DNA of 64,000 bases from Nematopogon swammerdamellus (GCA_946902875.1 OX336345.1:15903395-15967394); one strand, 5' to 3'; shown: positions 1 through 11,070, counted from the first letter of the stretch. A program made the numbers and translations. Notes: generated by a model not told the origin, from the sequence alone.

Positions 1-265
1 TCTAATGGCTATAGCTACCTTCCATAAATTACAGATATATATTTTTTGTGTGTGCCGATTTGATTCTCGCCATTTTGGCGCGATTGCAGGTGCGTGCGTC
101 TCGGAAACTAAATTTGGCATTTACGCTCTCTTGTTTACGCCCCGTGATGTTTAGAGCATACCTGCGTATTTTGAAGTGTTTGTTATGATTATTCATTGGA
201 TTCTCATACCAATAGTTCTTAATTACTTTTACATATAAGGATATAGTGATTCATACACCTAATAG

Positions 266-395
266 TTGGTTGGATGAAATCTCTTCAAGGGATAAGTCCG
301 TCTTTTCACCTCTATTCGTTGTATCATTTTTCTTGTAAAATATTAGAAGAGCAATAAAGAATTTTCTATCTTTCTATCCTTAGTCCTTCCTTCCT
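266..395 (+). repeat. Rep-D interspersed repeat fragment
   Basis: Contains the block 'gggataagtccg' followed by 'gcaataaagaattttctatc' and a short pyrimidine tail. The same block occurs near 17.0, 18.1, 26.6, 42.0, 46.7 and 63.0 kb. An AATAAA-like end followed by a simple repeat suggests the 3' end of a LINE, but no coding part is attached, so the class is inferred. Confidence 0.5.
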
Positions 396-404
396 TATTC
401 CTTC

Positions 405-625
405 CTTACCTATAATAAAATCCAACGTCTGCTTTCTGTCTGTCTGTCCGCTTATAACTCGAGAACCACTGAACCGATTTTAACAAAACAAAATTCTACG
501 GATAGCTTGATTCTTTCCATCAACTATAGGCTACTTACTATCACGCTAAATGGCTTATGAGGTTAGCAGTGAATTGAAATATGAGAGCGGGCGGAGCCGC
601 GGGCACAGCTTGTCTATTATATATA
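405..625 (+). mobile_element. Helitron-like element H, non-autonomous
   Basis: Begins with 'aacgtctgctttctgtctgt', continues with 'cttataactcgagaaccact' and ends in 'ggagccgcgggcacagct'. This layout (tetranucleotide run, 'accgatttt' block, GC-rich end near CTAGT) recurs at 13.1, 49.8 and 59.0 kb and is common in Lepidoptera. Assignment to Helitrons is by resemblance; no Rep/helicase gene is present. Confidence 0.5.
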
Positions 626-799
626 ATATAATAGATGGCGCGGCGGCGGCGGCACCTACCTAGATGAAATTACAAATATACATATCTTTCTCTGTCATCA
701 TCATACACATTTATTTATTTATTTATTAAGGAAACTTAACAGCTATACACAAGAGACATATCAATCAACAATTTACAAATTTATTTGACTAATACGTTG

Positions 800-948
800 A
801 TTGATGTACCTCTAAAAAGGCATCAGTCACGCCGGCACGGCATTCGCAGCCCCCGTTCTAAACCGAATGCTTTTGGGCGTCGACGTCGGTTCAACAATCC
901 ATGCTGACGGCGCCAAGTGTCTCGCGTATCAATAAAAAAAAATAACCT
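800..948 (+). mobile_element. CR1-like LINE 3' end, 5'-truncated
   Basis: Carries the LINE 3' signature 'ggcacggcattcgcagcccc', then a 3' UTR with 'gggcgtcgacgtcgg' and an A-tail. The same 3' end lies at 4025-4145 (+) and 59690-59780 (-), where it follows recognisable LINE C-terminal coding sequence. Confidence 0.6.
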
Positions 949-1750
949 CTGCACTTTGACGTGTGACAAGGAGTTCACACGGCCAGTATTTTGCCGTCGT
1001 ATTACTGACAGTGCTGACGGTTGACGACTGTGCTATGTAATCAGTACCTGCACAGTGATCTAACATATTAGCTCACTGTACCTTAGTCAATACGTGATTT
1101 GAATCAACATTAAATCAACATTGAAGACTGAAAATATTACGGTTGGCTCAAGGCTGTAAATGTCATCATTACGTAAATGCTCGATTCAACCGATCAAATT
1201 TACATCAATATATAATATTGACAGTTATACAGAAAATATTTACCGTGTACACTGTACACTGCTAATAATCCTGGGTTAACGTTAGAGTAGGTAATCAACA
1301 AGTGTGCAACTCGACCGGTTTTTTTTTTCTATTTTGAAAAAGGACATATAGGATATATTTCATTAAATATTAAATATTTTCACAACAAAATATTCACAAA
1401 TAAATGTATCGTACCTATAATAACATTAATTTCGTGAAACCTTTTCTATAGAAACTGAATTAGAAATAAAAACAAAAATTCCAAAACTAATCAAAGCGGT
1501 CTATAGTGTGTCATATCAAGGAATTCTACCGGAAAACTCGCAAAGCGTTCCTATATTATTTAGGTCACCACCTTGTCCCAGATGACGCTTAATTCGATTT
1601 AACTTTGTTTAGGATCGGAGCCGCTTGAAAAGGTTTCATCGTGACTGATTCTGGTTATTTTCAGGTGACAACGAAATTAAGGACATGATAACTCTGTCGG
1701 TTGTATAATTTTTAAATACATTTCAAATATTTCATTACCTACATACCAAT
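949..1750. other. Unassigned AT-rich sequence
   Basis: No convincing coding frame. Near 1312-1332, 'caactcgaccggtttttttt' resembles the 3' end of repeat E. At 1662 'ggttattttcag' is a good plus-strand acceptor followed by 13 sense codons and a stop, too short to call an exon. Confidence 0.4.
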
Positions 1751-1955
1751 TACCAACCCGCCCGGGTTGATACCGCCGCACTGAATGAAACGTCGGTCGA
1801 AACGGCTATGTAAATAGTTTGTGTTTGCCGTTCAGTGTAGCCGGCATGATCGAAGGGAAGCACTAACATGGCACCTAGTTCACCCGGTGTTATGGGCTGA
1901 CTTCACGGATGTTGTAGGTGATATAGCCAGCCGTGTCAGTTTCCATAAAAAAAAA
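1751..1955 (+). mobile_element. SINE-A copy 1, head missing
   Basis: Holds the central domain from 'ccgcccgggttgataccgcc' and the complete SINE-A tail ('ggatgttgtaggtgatatag', 'gtgtcagtttccat') ending in nine A. The tRNA/5S head is absent, the usual 5' truncation. Confidence 0.8.
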
Positions 1956-2160
1956 CCACACGCTGTATGCCGACAATCGGGATAAGCGGAGTAATCGGTG
2001 TTGTGCTGCAAAGGCTCTGGAAAATACACCGACCACCACGTTTCGCAAAGTATTTATCCAGACAAGATAACTATGAAGCAGAAATTAAGGCATTGGGCTA
2101 TTCTTTATAAGTACCGGTCCCACACGGTACTTACGACCATCTGTATCTCTCCCCGTGCAT
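1956..2160 (-). repeat. Rep-C interspersed repeat
   Basis: Shares 'gtatgccgacaatcggga' and 'ggtgttgtgctgcaaagg' with copies at 8.6, 20.0, 42.6 and 57.6 kb. It starts directly after the SINE-A A-tail. Class unknown; no coding capacity seen. Confidence 0.65.
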
Positions 2161-2794
2161 ATTTCATAAAGTTAATTTTTGTAATGTTGTTTAGATTAGG
2201 TGATAGGTTGACTGTCGTAGACACCTTGCAATTTGTTAATATTGTTCTCATGAATCCTTGAATATGTTTTAAATTGAACTGATTAATTTATTAATGAAGA
2301 TGAATGATTAATTACAATTAGTGAGAGCTACAAATTCTAGAAGAGCTTATTCCAAATTGCTACAGTGATTAGGCCGAGCTTCAAACTTGATGCGGACTCG
2401 AAACTAAATTATTTCGTTATGTACTCTCGCACTACCTCAGATTTGATCAAGTTTGGGCTTCAGTCTGAGCCGCAACAACGGACGGAGCAGCTCTCGGTAT
2501 ACACAGGTTTTTTTTTTACAATTCAGACGTTGAATATTCATCTGGATCTACAATTCTAATTGGAAGCAACGAAGTCTTTGAAAAAAAAAACATTACAATT
2601 TGTCGCGAGCGGTTCGTTCGTTAAATGAAGACATCCGAACCTTGTTGGAGAGATGTTTTCATTATTTCTGTGACCTCGACAGAGTAAGTACGAGTTAAAA
2701 ACTTATTAAGTAGTCAAAGTCAGCAGGTAGGTATAGGTAATTCAATCACTTTTGTGGCAGATTGTTGTGTCTGAGCTAATTATGTGTTTATAAT
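2161..2794. other. No feature recognised
   Basis: AT-rich with short poly-T and poly-A runs. The open frames here are short and lack splice or codon support. Confidence 0.4.
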
Positions 2795-3201
2795 TAAGTA
2801 ATAGATGACGCCACAGGTACTTTACGTTGCAGTGAGACAAAAGATAGACGGATATGGTTTTTTGGCAGGTATGGTATAGCGGATCTGCGGAACCCTCCGT
2901 GCGCGAGTAAAACTCGCAGTTGGCCGATTTTTTATAAAAGTATTTTTATAAAATACTTTTATAAAAAATCGGCCAACTGCGAGTTTTACTCGCGCACGGA
3001 GGGTTCCGCAAACTCGCAGTTGGCCGATTTTTTATAAAAGTATTTTTATAAAATACTTTTATAAAAAATCGGCCAACTGCGAGTTTTACTCGCGCACGGA
3101 GGGTTCCGCAGATCCGCTATACCATACCTGCCAAAAAACCATATCCGTCTATCTTTTGTCTCACTGCAACGTAAAGTACCTGTGGCGTCATCTATTACTT
3201 A
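2795..3201. mobile_element. 407-bp foldback with internal 100-bp tandem duplication
   Basis: Outer arms (2795-2885 and mirror 3111-3201) begin TAAGTAATAGATGACG and pair essentially perfectly. The core is a palindrome of repeat-E 3' ends ('ggaaccctccgtgcgcgag' against its complement) meeting at an AT-rich centre. The segment 2911-3010 is repeated exactly at 3011-3110, breaking the symmetry. No ORF. Confidence 0.85.
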
Positions 3202-3264
3202 GTAGCGTGAATATGTACTAATAAATTCTTAGCACGTTTCTTGTGTGGACACCACCCTTAATTT

Positions 3265-3329
3265 TTTACATTTTGCTTTTTAGGTTTCCGTATCCCGTAC
3301 GAAAGCCTATTACTAAGCCTCCGCTGTCT

Positions 3330-3360
<31 letters not shown>

Positions 3361-3600
3361 CGTCCGTCCGTCCGTCCGTCTCTCTGTCCGAGGGATGTAT
3401 CTATTGAACCGTAATAGGTAGCCCGTTGAAATTTTCACAGAATATGTGTAATTATGGCGGATATAAGAACAAATAATAAAAAATAACAAAATAAAAATTA
3501 AGGGGCGTTCCCCCGCGTGTTTTTTCAATGGTTTTTTTTTGTGATGCGGAAAGCTCGGTGCGCGAGTCCGACTCGCACTTGGCCGGTTTTTTCATTATTT
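3265..3600 (+). mobile_element. Repeat E (Helitron-like, microsatellite-bearing)
   Basis: Starts 'ggtttccgtatcccgtacga', contains a (CTGT)n/(CCGT)n run at 3322-3385, then 'gaaccgtaataggtagcccg' and 'gaaattttcacagaatatgt', and ends in the hairpin 'gcgcgagtccgactcgcac' plus 'ttggccggtttttt'. A terminal hairpin followed by a T-rich end is reminiscent of Helitron 3' termini. Full-length-looking; inverted copies at 7.2 and 49.3 kb. Confidence 0.65.
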
Positions 3601-3859
3601 GTTGGCATATCGGTTGTTGGTGGATCATGGCGCGACGACGTCCGAGTGTACTCTCCGGTAAGAATTATATGACATATCTCGATGCCTACAAGTGCCGGGG
3701 CGACCTTCTTAATGAACAATACAAACGGAAAATTTACACAATTTGAAACAAAAGAGGCATATTTTTTCCCAACTTTGCGAAGCAAAAAGGAGGGTAATGT
3801 TTTCACCTCTCATGTTTCAGCTGATCGACTTATTACTATGAGATCAAAAGAGAATATAA

Positions 3860-4145
3860 GTAAGTACAACGCGCACTGGGCAGGGATTGCATCCTTACAC
3901 GGTGGACTTACCGCGGATCTACCAATCGGTTCTACAGATCCTTCCTCCACACAACCGGTAAACTCTGGAACGCTCTCCCTGCCCACATATTTCTCCCTTT
4001 GTCTCGGGTCCTTCAAGAGAGGCGTGAATGGGCACCTGTCAGGCCGGCATGGCATTCGCAGCCCCCGCATGTGAACCAATGTCCATGGGCGTCGCTAGAC
4101 TATGGGTGGCTCGGCGCCACATGTCGCGCTTACTATAAAAAAATA
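3860..4145 (+). mobile_element. CR1-like LINE 3' end (C-terminal coding relic + 3' UTR)
   Basis: Translates in broken frames to motifs typical of the end of CR1/Jockey-type LINE ORF2: 'GKLWNALPAHIF' and 'GSFKRGVNGHLSGRHGIRSP', then stop, 3' UTR and an A-rich end at about 4140. Only the last ~60 codons remain, with a frame change between the two motifs. Closely similar to the minus-strand copy at 59.7-59.9 kb. Confidence 0.7.
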
Positions 4146-5515
4146 ATAACAAAATTATTTTACGTTTTCAGGATATTAATGAACATTAGCAATGTCGCAC
4201 CTGTCTCTCAAAGGGGTAGACAATTTCAATGGAAATCCACGTGCCGTGGTAAATTGGATATAAGAGACATTATTGCCCAATTTATTTCTGTCTATAACTC
4301 GTGAACAGATTTTTGCTAGGCTCAGACGTATAAGCAATTATGGCACCTTTATCTTATACGAAGTTCGTGCAAATATAAGTGTTTAATACAAAATCGATAC
4401 GGGCGAAGCAGCGCAGCGCGTAAAGCTATAATTCGGATCAGAGGCTCAATTACGAAATTTTGTCAGTGGAATCACGTCTTACTCATATGGTACAAGGTGG
4501 GATGCATGTAATCTAAAATATGACGTCACCGACACGAAACATGTACCGGGAAAATGGTCAATGCTCAGTTTTTAAGTAACGCACATACAAAACATATATA
4601 TCAGCAAAATGAGGAAGGTGGCGCAAATACAAAAATAAAAAAATAAAAAAAATTACCAAAGGCAGGCACTGACACATTCACCAAGGTGGGGATTGATTCC
4701 ATAAAAAAAAGTTTATATAAATAATAATATTAACAAGATACACGTAGTATTCGTGTAAGTAAAGTGGCATTTCTATAACAACGTTGGCTTAAACGAGACT
4801 TAAACACTTTTTTTTAAATAGGAATAAATATCGCATTCAAATATTGTATTTTAAGGTACTTTGAGGAAGCTCTGCTCACAGCACAGAGTTGACTTTATTT
4901 CACTTCGTTCCTTCCTCGGAGAGAATAATGGGATAAGAAATCTTTTCTCTAATTCTTGACAAATATTTTGAAAGCAACTCAGGGAAATTGTCGTCGCACT
5001 GGCCTAATGAGGTTACAGCCTTAATTGACATGAAAGCAAAATGATTACAAAATGTTTAATATGCTTTATTTAACATAATATTATTTTAGTTCGTGTACAG
5101 AGTAAGTAACGTTACCTGGCGAAATTAGCAAGGACATCTAACCCAAGTTCCATTATACGAGTACCAAAAAAATTATGTTTTGTATCAGACCGACGAGACG
5201 GCAACTACATTCATGTTTAGCAAAAACATTTTGTTCGCATCAGGACCACATTAGTACGAGTACATTCATTAAAAAAATAATATTCCAATAATTTAAATGC
5301 TCAGAAGAAGTTTAAAATAGCCAACGACACAAAGACTAAACTTTAAATTGCTACTAGCCTTTCGCGCAATAATGCATTTTCGCTTTGCAGAATAATATTT
5401 TATAACCATCTTTATATGTGCCAGAAAATGTCAGTGAGAACACCGTGTGAATTGATTGAGTAGTTCTCGATTAGTCGGTCGTTACAGAATTACGCTTTAT
5501 TTCGTGTAGTGTATT
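4146..5515. other. Mostly unassigned; Helitron-H remnant at 4285-4432
   Basis: Between 4285 and 4432 'ctataactcgtgaacagatt' and 'cgggcgaagcagcgcagcgc' resemble element H. The rest (4440-5515) is AT-rich with no supported exon. A plus-strand acceptor-like 'ttacgttttcag' at about 4170 precedes a short open frame that ends inside the H remnant and is not accepted as an exon. Confidence 0.4.
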
Positions 5516-5517
5516 TT

Positions 5518-5945
5518 TAACCCCGAAGAAAAAAGAGGGGTGTTATAAGTATAAGTTTAACGTGTGCGAGGGTGTGTGTATGGGTGTATGTGTGTACGGG
5601 TGTGGCATCGTAGCTCCCAAACGAATGGACCGATTTGGATGCAGTTTTTTTTTATTAGAAAGCTGGTTTGATCGACGTGGTTGTTAGCTATGTTTGTAAT
5701 GGAGTAATTAGGTAATAAAAAAAATTATTATCTTAAAAAGTGCACCGATTTGTATGCGGTTTTTTTTAAAGCTTGAAAAAAAGCTAAATTACAAATTAAA
5801 AAAACCGCCGACCCTTAAAAAGCCAAAAATAATTTCCGTTTACTCACTTAAAGGCCGACTCCTTTAAGTGAGTAAACGGATATTATTTTTTTTCCTTTTT
5901 AAGGGTCGGGGGTTTTTTAAATTTGTAATTAAACTTTTTATTTTC
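5518..5945 (+). mobile_element. Repeat F with nested foldback
   Basis: Starts 'aaccccgaagaaaaaagagg', has a GT-rich microsatellite, then 'ggcatcgtagctcccaaacg' and 'accgatttggatgcag'. A foldback sits inside: arms 5787-5854 and 5861-5931, meeting at 'ccgact'. Copy 58.56-58.99 kb is the same design in inverse orientation. Confidence 0.65.
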
Positions 5946-6289
5946 TTACATTATTAAACATGTGTAATCCTTGAGCCGACGACTGGTGTCCGTTGTACAA
6001 ACGTCAATCTGCTCTTCTGCCAGCGAGTGAAGACAAAGTGAGTGTTGTGTGCCGCGACTTTGTACGATGTTTGGAGCGCGATCTGACACCCCGCCGCTGA
6101 ATATTGTGCAACAGACCCACAGATACAATGTTCGAAAAAGAGCAGTTTGACGTTTGGTACAACGGATGCCAGACGACGGCTCTAGGAATTCCTGCGGTTC
6201 CTGATGAAGCCCGTATGAAAGTTATTACAATAATTATAAACAAAAATATTACTTACACGTATGTTAGTAATTTTTTACCACTACTGTCA

Positions 6290-6390
6290 ATCCGTAAGAG
6301 CGGAAGACCGCGTATGGTGGCGTGCCTTGAGAGAGGCCTATGTCCAGCAGTGGACCGATACAGGCTGATGATGATGACGATGATGGCTGT
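6290..6390 (+). mobile_element. RTE-like LINE extreme 3' end
   Basis: Contains 'gagaggcctatgtccagcag' and 'tggaccgatacaggctgatg', then a (GATGAT)n tail. The encoded 'EAYVQQWT'-like motif and short tandem-repeat tail instead of poly-A match lepidopteran RTE-type LINEs. Same end at 14.4-14.65 kb. Confidence 0.6.
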
Positions 6391-6488
6391 AAATCCGTAT
6401 TTTTTTTTTAATTAGTTAATAAATAATAGATTCAACTTAAAAACGCAGTATGCAATGTTTTACAAAAGCACTTCTACCCTTTGAATTA

Positions 6489-6864
6489 TTTTTTTTAATG
6501 GAAACTGACACGGTTGGCTACATCACCTACAACATCCGTGATGTCAGCCCATAACACCGGGTGAACTAGGTGCCATGTCAGTGCTTTCCTTCGGGCGTGC
6601 CGGCTACACTGAACTGGACGGAAAACACGAACTATTTATACATAGCCGTTTAGACCGACGTTTCATTCAGGGCGGTGGTACCAACCCTGGCGGGATAAAC
6701 CCTACCACCAAGTAAGATTAGGAGGGAAGGAACCTACAGTTTTACGAGGAATCCGAACCTCGGTCAGCCTTCAACGGTCGGGCGGTCACCCATCCAAGTA
6801 CTGACCGCGCTCAGGGTTGCATAACAACAGTCGACCGACCGCACCACTGAGCTACCGGAGCTGA
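6489..6864 (-). mobile_element. SINE-A copy 2, full length (tRNA/5S composite head)
   Basis: Read on the minus strand: A-box-like 'TAGCTCAGTGGTGCGGTC', then a 5S-rRNA-like block ('GAGCGCGGTCAGTACTTGG', 'ATGGGTGACCGC'), then B-box-like 'GGTTCGGATTCC', the central domain ('GTAAAACTGTAGGTTCCTTC'), and the tail ending in poly-A (plus strand 'ttttttaatggaaactgaca'). About 376 bp. It is the least damaged copy in the window and was used as reference. Confidence 0.85.
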
Positions 6865-7205
6865 CCTTGCTTATAACAAACAAAACATCTCCACAAAAAA
6901 CTTCCCACACACGTGACAGTGGAGAGTGATTCCAAACTCTAGTGCAAATTGAAAATGGAATAAAAAGCTCCCACTACAATTGGTTCCCTGAAGCCTCGGC
7001 ATTAATTCCAATTATCCTGGCGCTGAGCTGTCGGCGACACTCGCCGGCCGCGCTGCCGCGAGAGGGCATTAGTTACGGTTTCTCTCATCTGCGGCACAGG
7101 ACCGAGCAGCACGGAACTCCATGTTTGTCGGCGTTTTAAAATATTATGGCATATTATTTAATTGGTATATAACAAAAAACATCTTGTACGGTTCGACTCA
7201 GTATA
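6865..7205. other. Single-copy-looking block, possible regulatory DNA
   Basis: 6945-7135 has balanced base composition, no repeat signature and homeodomain-type cores ('ggcattaattccaattatcc'). It could be a conserved non-coding element; this is inference only. Confidence 0.25.
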
Positions 7206-7209
7206 CTAA

Positions 7210-7570
7210 AGTAATCGAAAAACCGGCCAAGTGCAAGTCGAACTCGCGCACCGAGGGTTCCTTATCGCCATGTCATGGTTAGCGCCACTCACACCATCTA
7301 TGGCGTGTTATGAAATGCTTCATATTACATAAATGTCATGATTAGTTAAAATTATTCACGCTCTATTCGGTAGACGGCGCGCGCGCATACACTTTTTTGG
7401 TTTCTTCTGTGGGAACCCCGTGAATTTGTATTATTTGTTGTTATATCGGCCATAATAACACATTCTGTGAAAATTTCAACGGGCTATCTATTACGGTTCA
7501 AGAGACAAAGCCCTCGGACGGACGCACGGACGAACGGACGGACGGACAGACGGACAGACAGACAGACAGG
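7210..7570 (-). mobile_element. Repeat E copy, inverted
   Basis: Mirror of the 3.3-kb copy: 'aaaccggccaagtgcaagtc' at the left, 'tgtgaaaatttcaacgggct' in the middle, and a (GGAC)n/(AGAC)n run at 7510-7568. Confidence 0.65.
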
Positions 7571-8545
7571 GTTTGACAAATGGTTACATCTTGTACGGTT
7601 CGACTTAGTATACTAACGTAATCGAACAATATCTGCGCAACCATTTGTCATACCATATGCCAAATGGTTTTGCATTTGGTATAGGTATTACAGGTATTAC
7701 ATTTTACGTTGTACCGACTTTTCTATAGAAAAACATTTATAAAAATAAGGTTATATTAAACATATTTTTATAAAATTAACGTAATATTACGTATGTAAAG
7801 TTAGTTAACCCTTTGAGTCCCTTTGACTCAAAATAGTACTACTCCCGTTGGCTCCCAGGCCCTTTTAGCGGCGCTCAAAAACGCAAAATTTTGGCGCGCG
7901 CGCTCCCACACAAATTCGAATATCCCGCCTCAATCGATCGATCCATCAATACTCGTTATTCAGTCTTGTTTGTACTGAAATTACGCGTTCAGTGATACCA
8001 AACTCTTCAGGATTCACTTATTTAGAAGCACAGACCAACAGACAAGTTAGTGACTTTTTTTTAATTAGGTCATTTCCAGAATCTGTTTATCATGTTACTT
8101 AAATTCAAACCTTCTTTGTACGTTTCATCAAACGTTTCATTTCATTTTATGTACTAGTAAGAATTTTCGGTTGTGCGGGAATCGGATTTTTTATTACATA
8201 AATTCAATTTTGTTCCAGTAATAAATAACGGCTTTACTATCCGTATCCGTGGCAGCTTTATGTATAAACAACTATTGTGGGTATCTAAAAAAGTACTGAA
8301 TCATTAAACGTTATTTTGCTTAGGGCCAGCCAAATAGTATCAACATTGTATATTGTATTCCACTTTCTGACACTTGGTGAGAAAAGTTGAGAATATTTTT
8401 TTATAAATTTTTCAGAAAGTGCAGTTTTTATACTTACTGAAATGTCGCAATTCGTTATATCTATCGATTCAACTCTTCAGTGCTAATTCGTAAACAATGA
8501 TAAAATATCAAAATTTTATACATTTCATTTTTATACATTAACTGG
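7571..8545. other. No gene seen
   Basis: AT-rich, with a GC-rich patch 'ttttggcgcgcgcgctccca' near 7890 and a small hairpin 'cactttctgacac...ttcagaaagtg' at about 8360-8420. No ORF worth reporting. Confidence 0.4.
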
Positions 8546-8547
8546 AT

Positions 8548-8815
8548 CTCCCCGTGCATGTCGCTAAAGACGACTAAGGGATAAGAACAAGATACCGTGC
8601 ATAAGGGCGACAGGATAGCCACCTCACGCCTCGGCACGGTCCTTCCACCAATTCATGCAGCAGGTGGGTCATCGTGCCTTACTTGCTGCTTGATACGAGT
8701 AGTTATCTTGTCCTAATACTTTGCTAAATGTGGTGCACGGTGTTGTGCTGTAATTAACAAGAGTACTTGCGGCACAGCACCGACTACTCTGCTTACCCCA
8801 GTATACAGCATGTTG
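8548..8815 (+). repeat. Rep-C copy
   Basis: Contains 'tctccccgtgcatgtcgcta', 'gcagcaggtgggtcatcgtg', 'cttacttgctgcttgatac' and 'cgactactctgcttacccc'. Nearly complete compared with the copies at 20.0 and 57.6 kb. Confidence 0.7.
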
Positions 8816-9736
8816 TATGTATGTATGCTAGAACGATAAAAAAGGTATGGACGCCGGACTGTCAAATGCTTGTATGAGAACTAGCGTCGCCGAGTTGCGG
8901 GGAGCGGAGTGTACTTACCGATGATAAGATATTCCAATATTGTGCACACTAAACTTTGCTGTAGTGTTTTACACGTAAACTCAGATCATGCGGGCATTTT
9001 AAAGAGGTTTTTGCGAACGCAGCCGATGACAGACCGACGGGCCAACGCGCGACCGTCCAATGAAACAAGTATGCTTTTACTTATATCGTGTTACGTTGGC
9101 GAGGATAGGGTTCGGGGTCCATACCTTTTCGTTCTAGTATGTATGTATGTGTGTATGTATGTACATTCACTGGTCTAAGCGACTTGTGTGCGAGCAAGAC
9201 CTCTCGCTTCGTACGTACATAATAAGAAATTCACTTCACTTCAAAACGCAACGACTGTAAACATTTTGCGCAAACAACAAATTCCGCTGAAAATTCTTAA
9301 CAAAGTTTCTCTGCTGCCCCGAGCCACTGAAAGTGCTTCTTTTTGTCGCATCACACTATGAGCACATTTGTCAAGAATAGCTCTTGGAAAAAAAACCTGA
9401 CGACCTTTCCTTCAGACGCTCTTGAAGCGGCAAAATACATCTCACAAAGTGGGTTAATATAATTTATAGGTAGGGATAATCTTAGAGAGCAGTATGAAGA
9501 AAGGTTGCTATGTAATTTTGTATGTAACTAAGGCGACATTTCATTATGTATTCACCTTGCAGAGACTAATTTACATATTTAAAGCATATAGCCGCATGTG
9601 ACGATCGACTAAAGTTGGATGTGGCTTAATTTTACATACCAAAACACAATGTCACACGAATTAACTAACAACATCTATAAATAATATATATTATAACTTC
9701 ACGCCTTCTCCCAACGGTATAGGTAGAGACAACCGA
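8816..9736. other. No gene seen
   Basis: Has a (TATG)n run at 9137-9162. 9210-9450 looks single-copy. Nothing else supported. Confidence 0.35.
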
Positions 9737-9744
9737 CCTCCACG

Positions 9745-10074
9745 CAGGGTTACCAGATGTCCGGTTTTTGAGGCTTGTGTCCGGTCTCTAAAATAATGAA
9801 AAACCGGACCCCAAAACATCCGGTTTTTTCTTTATGTAGGTAATACAAATGTTTACTTTTTCAAAACATTTTAATACTAATTTTCCTCTGTTCTTCGATT
9901 TTGCAGTAAGTTTGATCAATTCAACCCTTTTATTTATTTTTCCCATCCATTTTCTAAAGTAAAGGTCATGACACATTTGGTACATAAAAATTACTTTCAT
10001 TTTGTAGCTGAAAAATCAAAGGCCCTTAGATGAAAATTGTTCGGTTTTTTCAACTGAGCCATCTGGCAACCCTA
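9745..10074. mobile_element. hAT-type MITE with 8-bp target duplication
   Basis: Left end CAGGGTTACCAGATG and right end CATCTGGCAACCCTA are imperfect inverted repeats of the hAT type. Flanking 8-mers are CCTCCACG (9737-9744) and CCTCCACA (10075-10082), a 7/8 target-site duplication. Next to the left end, 'ccggtttttgagg' and 'aaaaccggacccc' form a sub-terminal inverted repeat. A 70-codon minus-strand frame shows no transposase motif. Confidence 0.8.
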
Positions 10075-10082
10075 CCTCCACA

Positions 10083-10665
10083 TGCCACCATCCTGACACC
10101 TCTGTCATTCATGTATTGGACCATCTTTTGAGTTGAACACGGATTGTTTCAGGAGATTCAGAGAAAGGCACACCTTCTTTTAAACTACATCTACTTTTAA
10201 AAGGGAAAGAAAAACGACTTATATTAAAGATCTCAAAAATAATTACCGAAACTTATTCTCACTTTTGAATACTCTATATTCAAATAACATACTTAAAAAT
10301 CATTAAATCTAGACCTAAAAATAATAATCGTCTATATGGACCATTAGCATGGTCCCCATGACTGATGCTGCGTTCCCCCTCTGGATCGCCAGGCTGATCC
10401 GCTGGTTAAAGTGTGCCCGGGCACGGCGCGGCGGTCCCTAATTTATATTAGGCATTCAAAATTATCTATTCATATTTATATAGTATAGTCCGTTTAATAA
10501 AATATAAATCATAATATGCGGAAGAGCGCCATCTACCGAATAATCAAACATTTTAACTACAAAAGTATGAACGGTCACCGATAGATGGCGGCGTGAGGGT
10601 TCACGCCATCTATCGGTGAATACATGTAATTAGGTTCCCATGTTACTCCCTAGATACGAAGGACT
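10083..10665. other. Unassigned, with hairpin and low-copy repeat
   Basis: 'ttccccctctggatcgccag' near 10374 is echoed by 'ttaccccgctggatggcgag' near 55291, so this is part of an unclassified repeat. A hairpin with arms 'tcaccgatagatggcg' and 'cgccatctatcggtga' lies at about 10575-10619. Confidence 0.4.
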
Positions 10666-10667
10666 CA

Positions 10668-11070
10668 ATATGAGGTGTTTCGTTAGTCATGTCAATAACT
10701 TCGGGAGGGTTACATACACACTCAAATAAACAGGTTACGCAAAAAAAAATTATATGTTTTTAGCATTACTTTTCGAGAAATTTAACAAAACATGTTTGCT
10801 ACCTAAACATTAACCTGTGTGTAATAGTAGGTAACATGCATTGTACGGGGTCAATGACCGTACTATGTTCAAACGCAGAACAGCTGTTTGTTGTAAGTGA
10901 GTCACAAGGTCACTATGATTGGTTTTTACAGCTACTTATTTGATTTTATTTTTTTGTTAGGAGAAAAAATGTTCCTATATACATATGTTTTTTTTTGCGT
11001 AAAATGTTTGTTTGAGTGCGTATGTAACACTCCCGAAGTTATTGACATGACTAACGAAACACCTTATATA
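10668..11070. mobile_element. MITE-1 copy a
   Basis: TIRs: left 'gaggtgtttcgttagtcatg', right 'catgactaacgaaacacctt', extending through 'aacttcgggagggtta'. The interior is shared with 33.4 and 56.6 kb ('attgtacggggtcaatgacc', 'cgcagaacagctgtttgttg'). Termini TATAAGG/CCTTATA suggest a TA-rich target. Non-coding. Confidence 0.85.

Noticed and set aside
1664..1712. Short terminal exon after 'ggttattttcag'
   Set aside because: Only 13 codons before the stop and no poly-A signal or partner exon.
3682..4074. 130-codon protein-coding gene
   Set aside because: The second half is a LINE C-terminus and the first half unrelated repeat sequence; a chance fusion.
6770..6840. 5S rRNA gene or pseudogene
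   Set aside because: Only the internal control region is similar, and it is embedded in SINE-A with a tRNA-like A box before it and a B box after it.
7510..7570. CRISPR-like array of short repeats
   Set aside because: It is a degenerate tetranucleotide microsatellite inside repeat E, without spacers.
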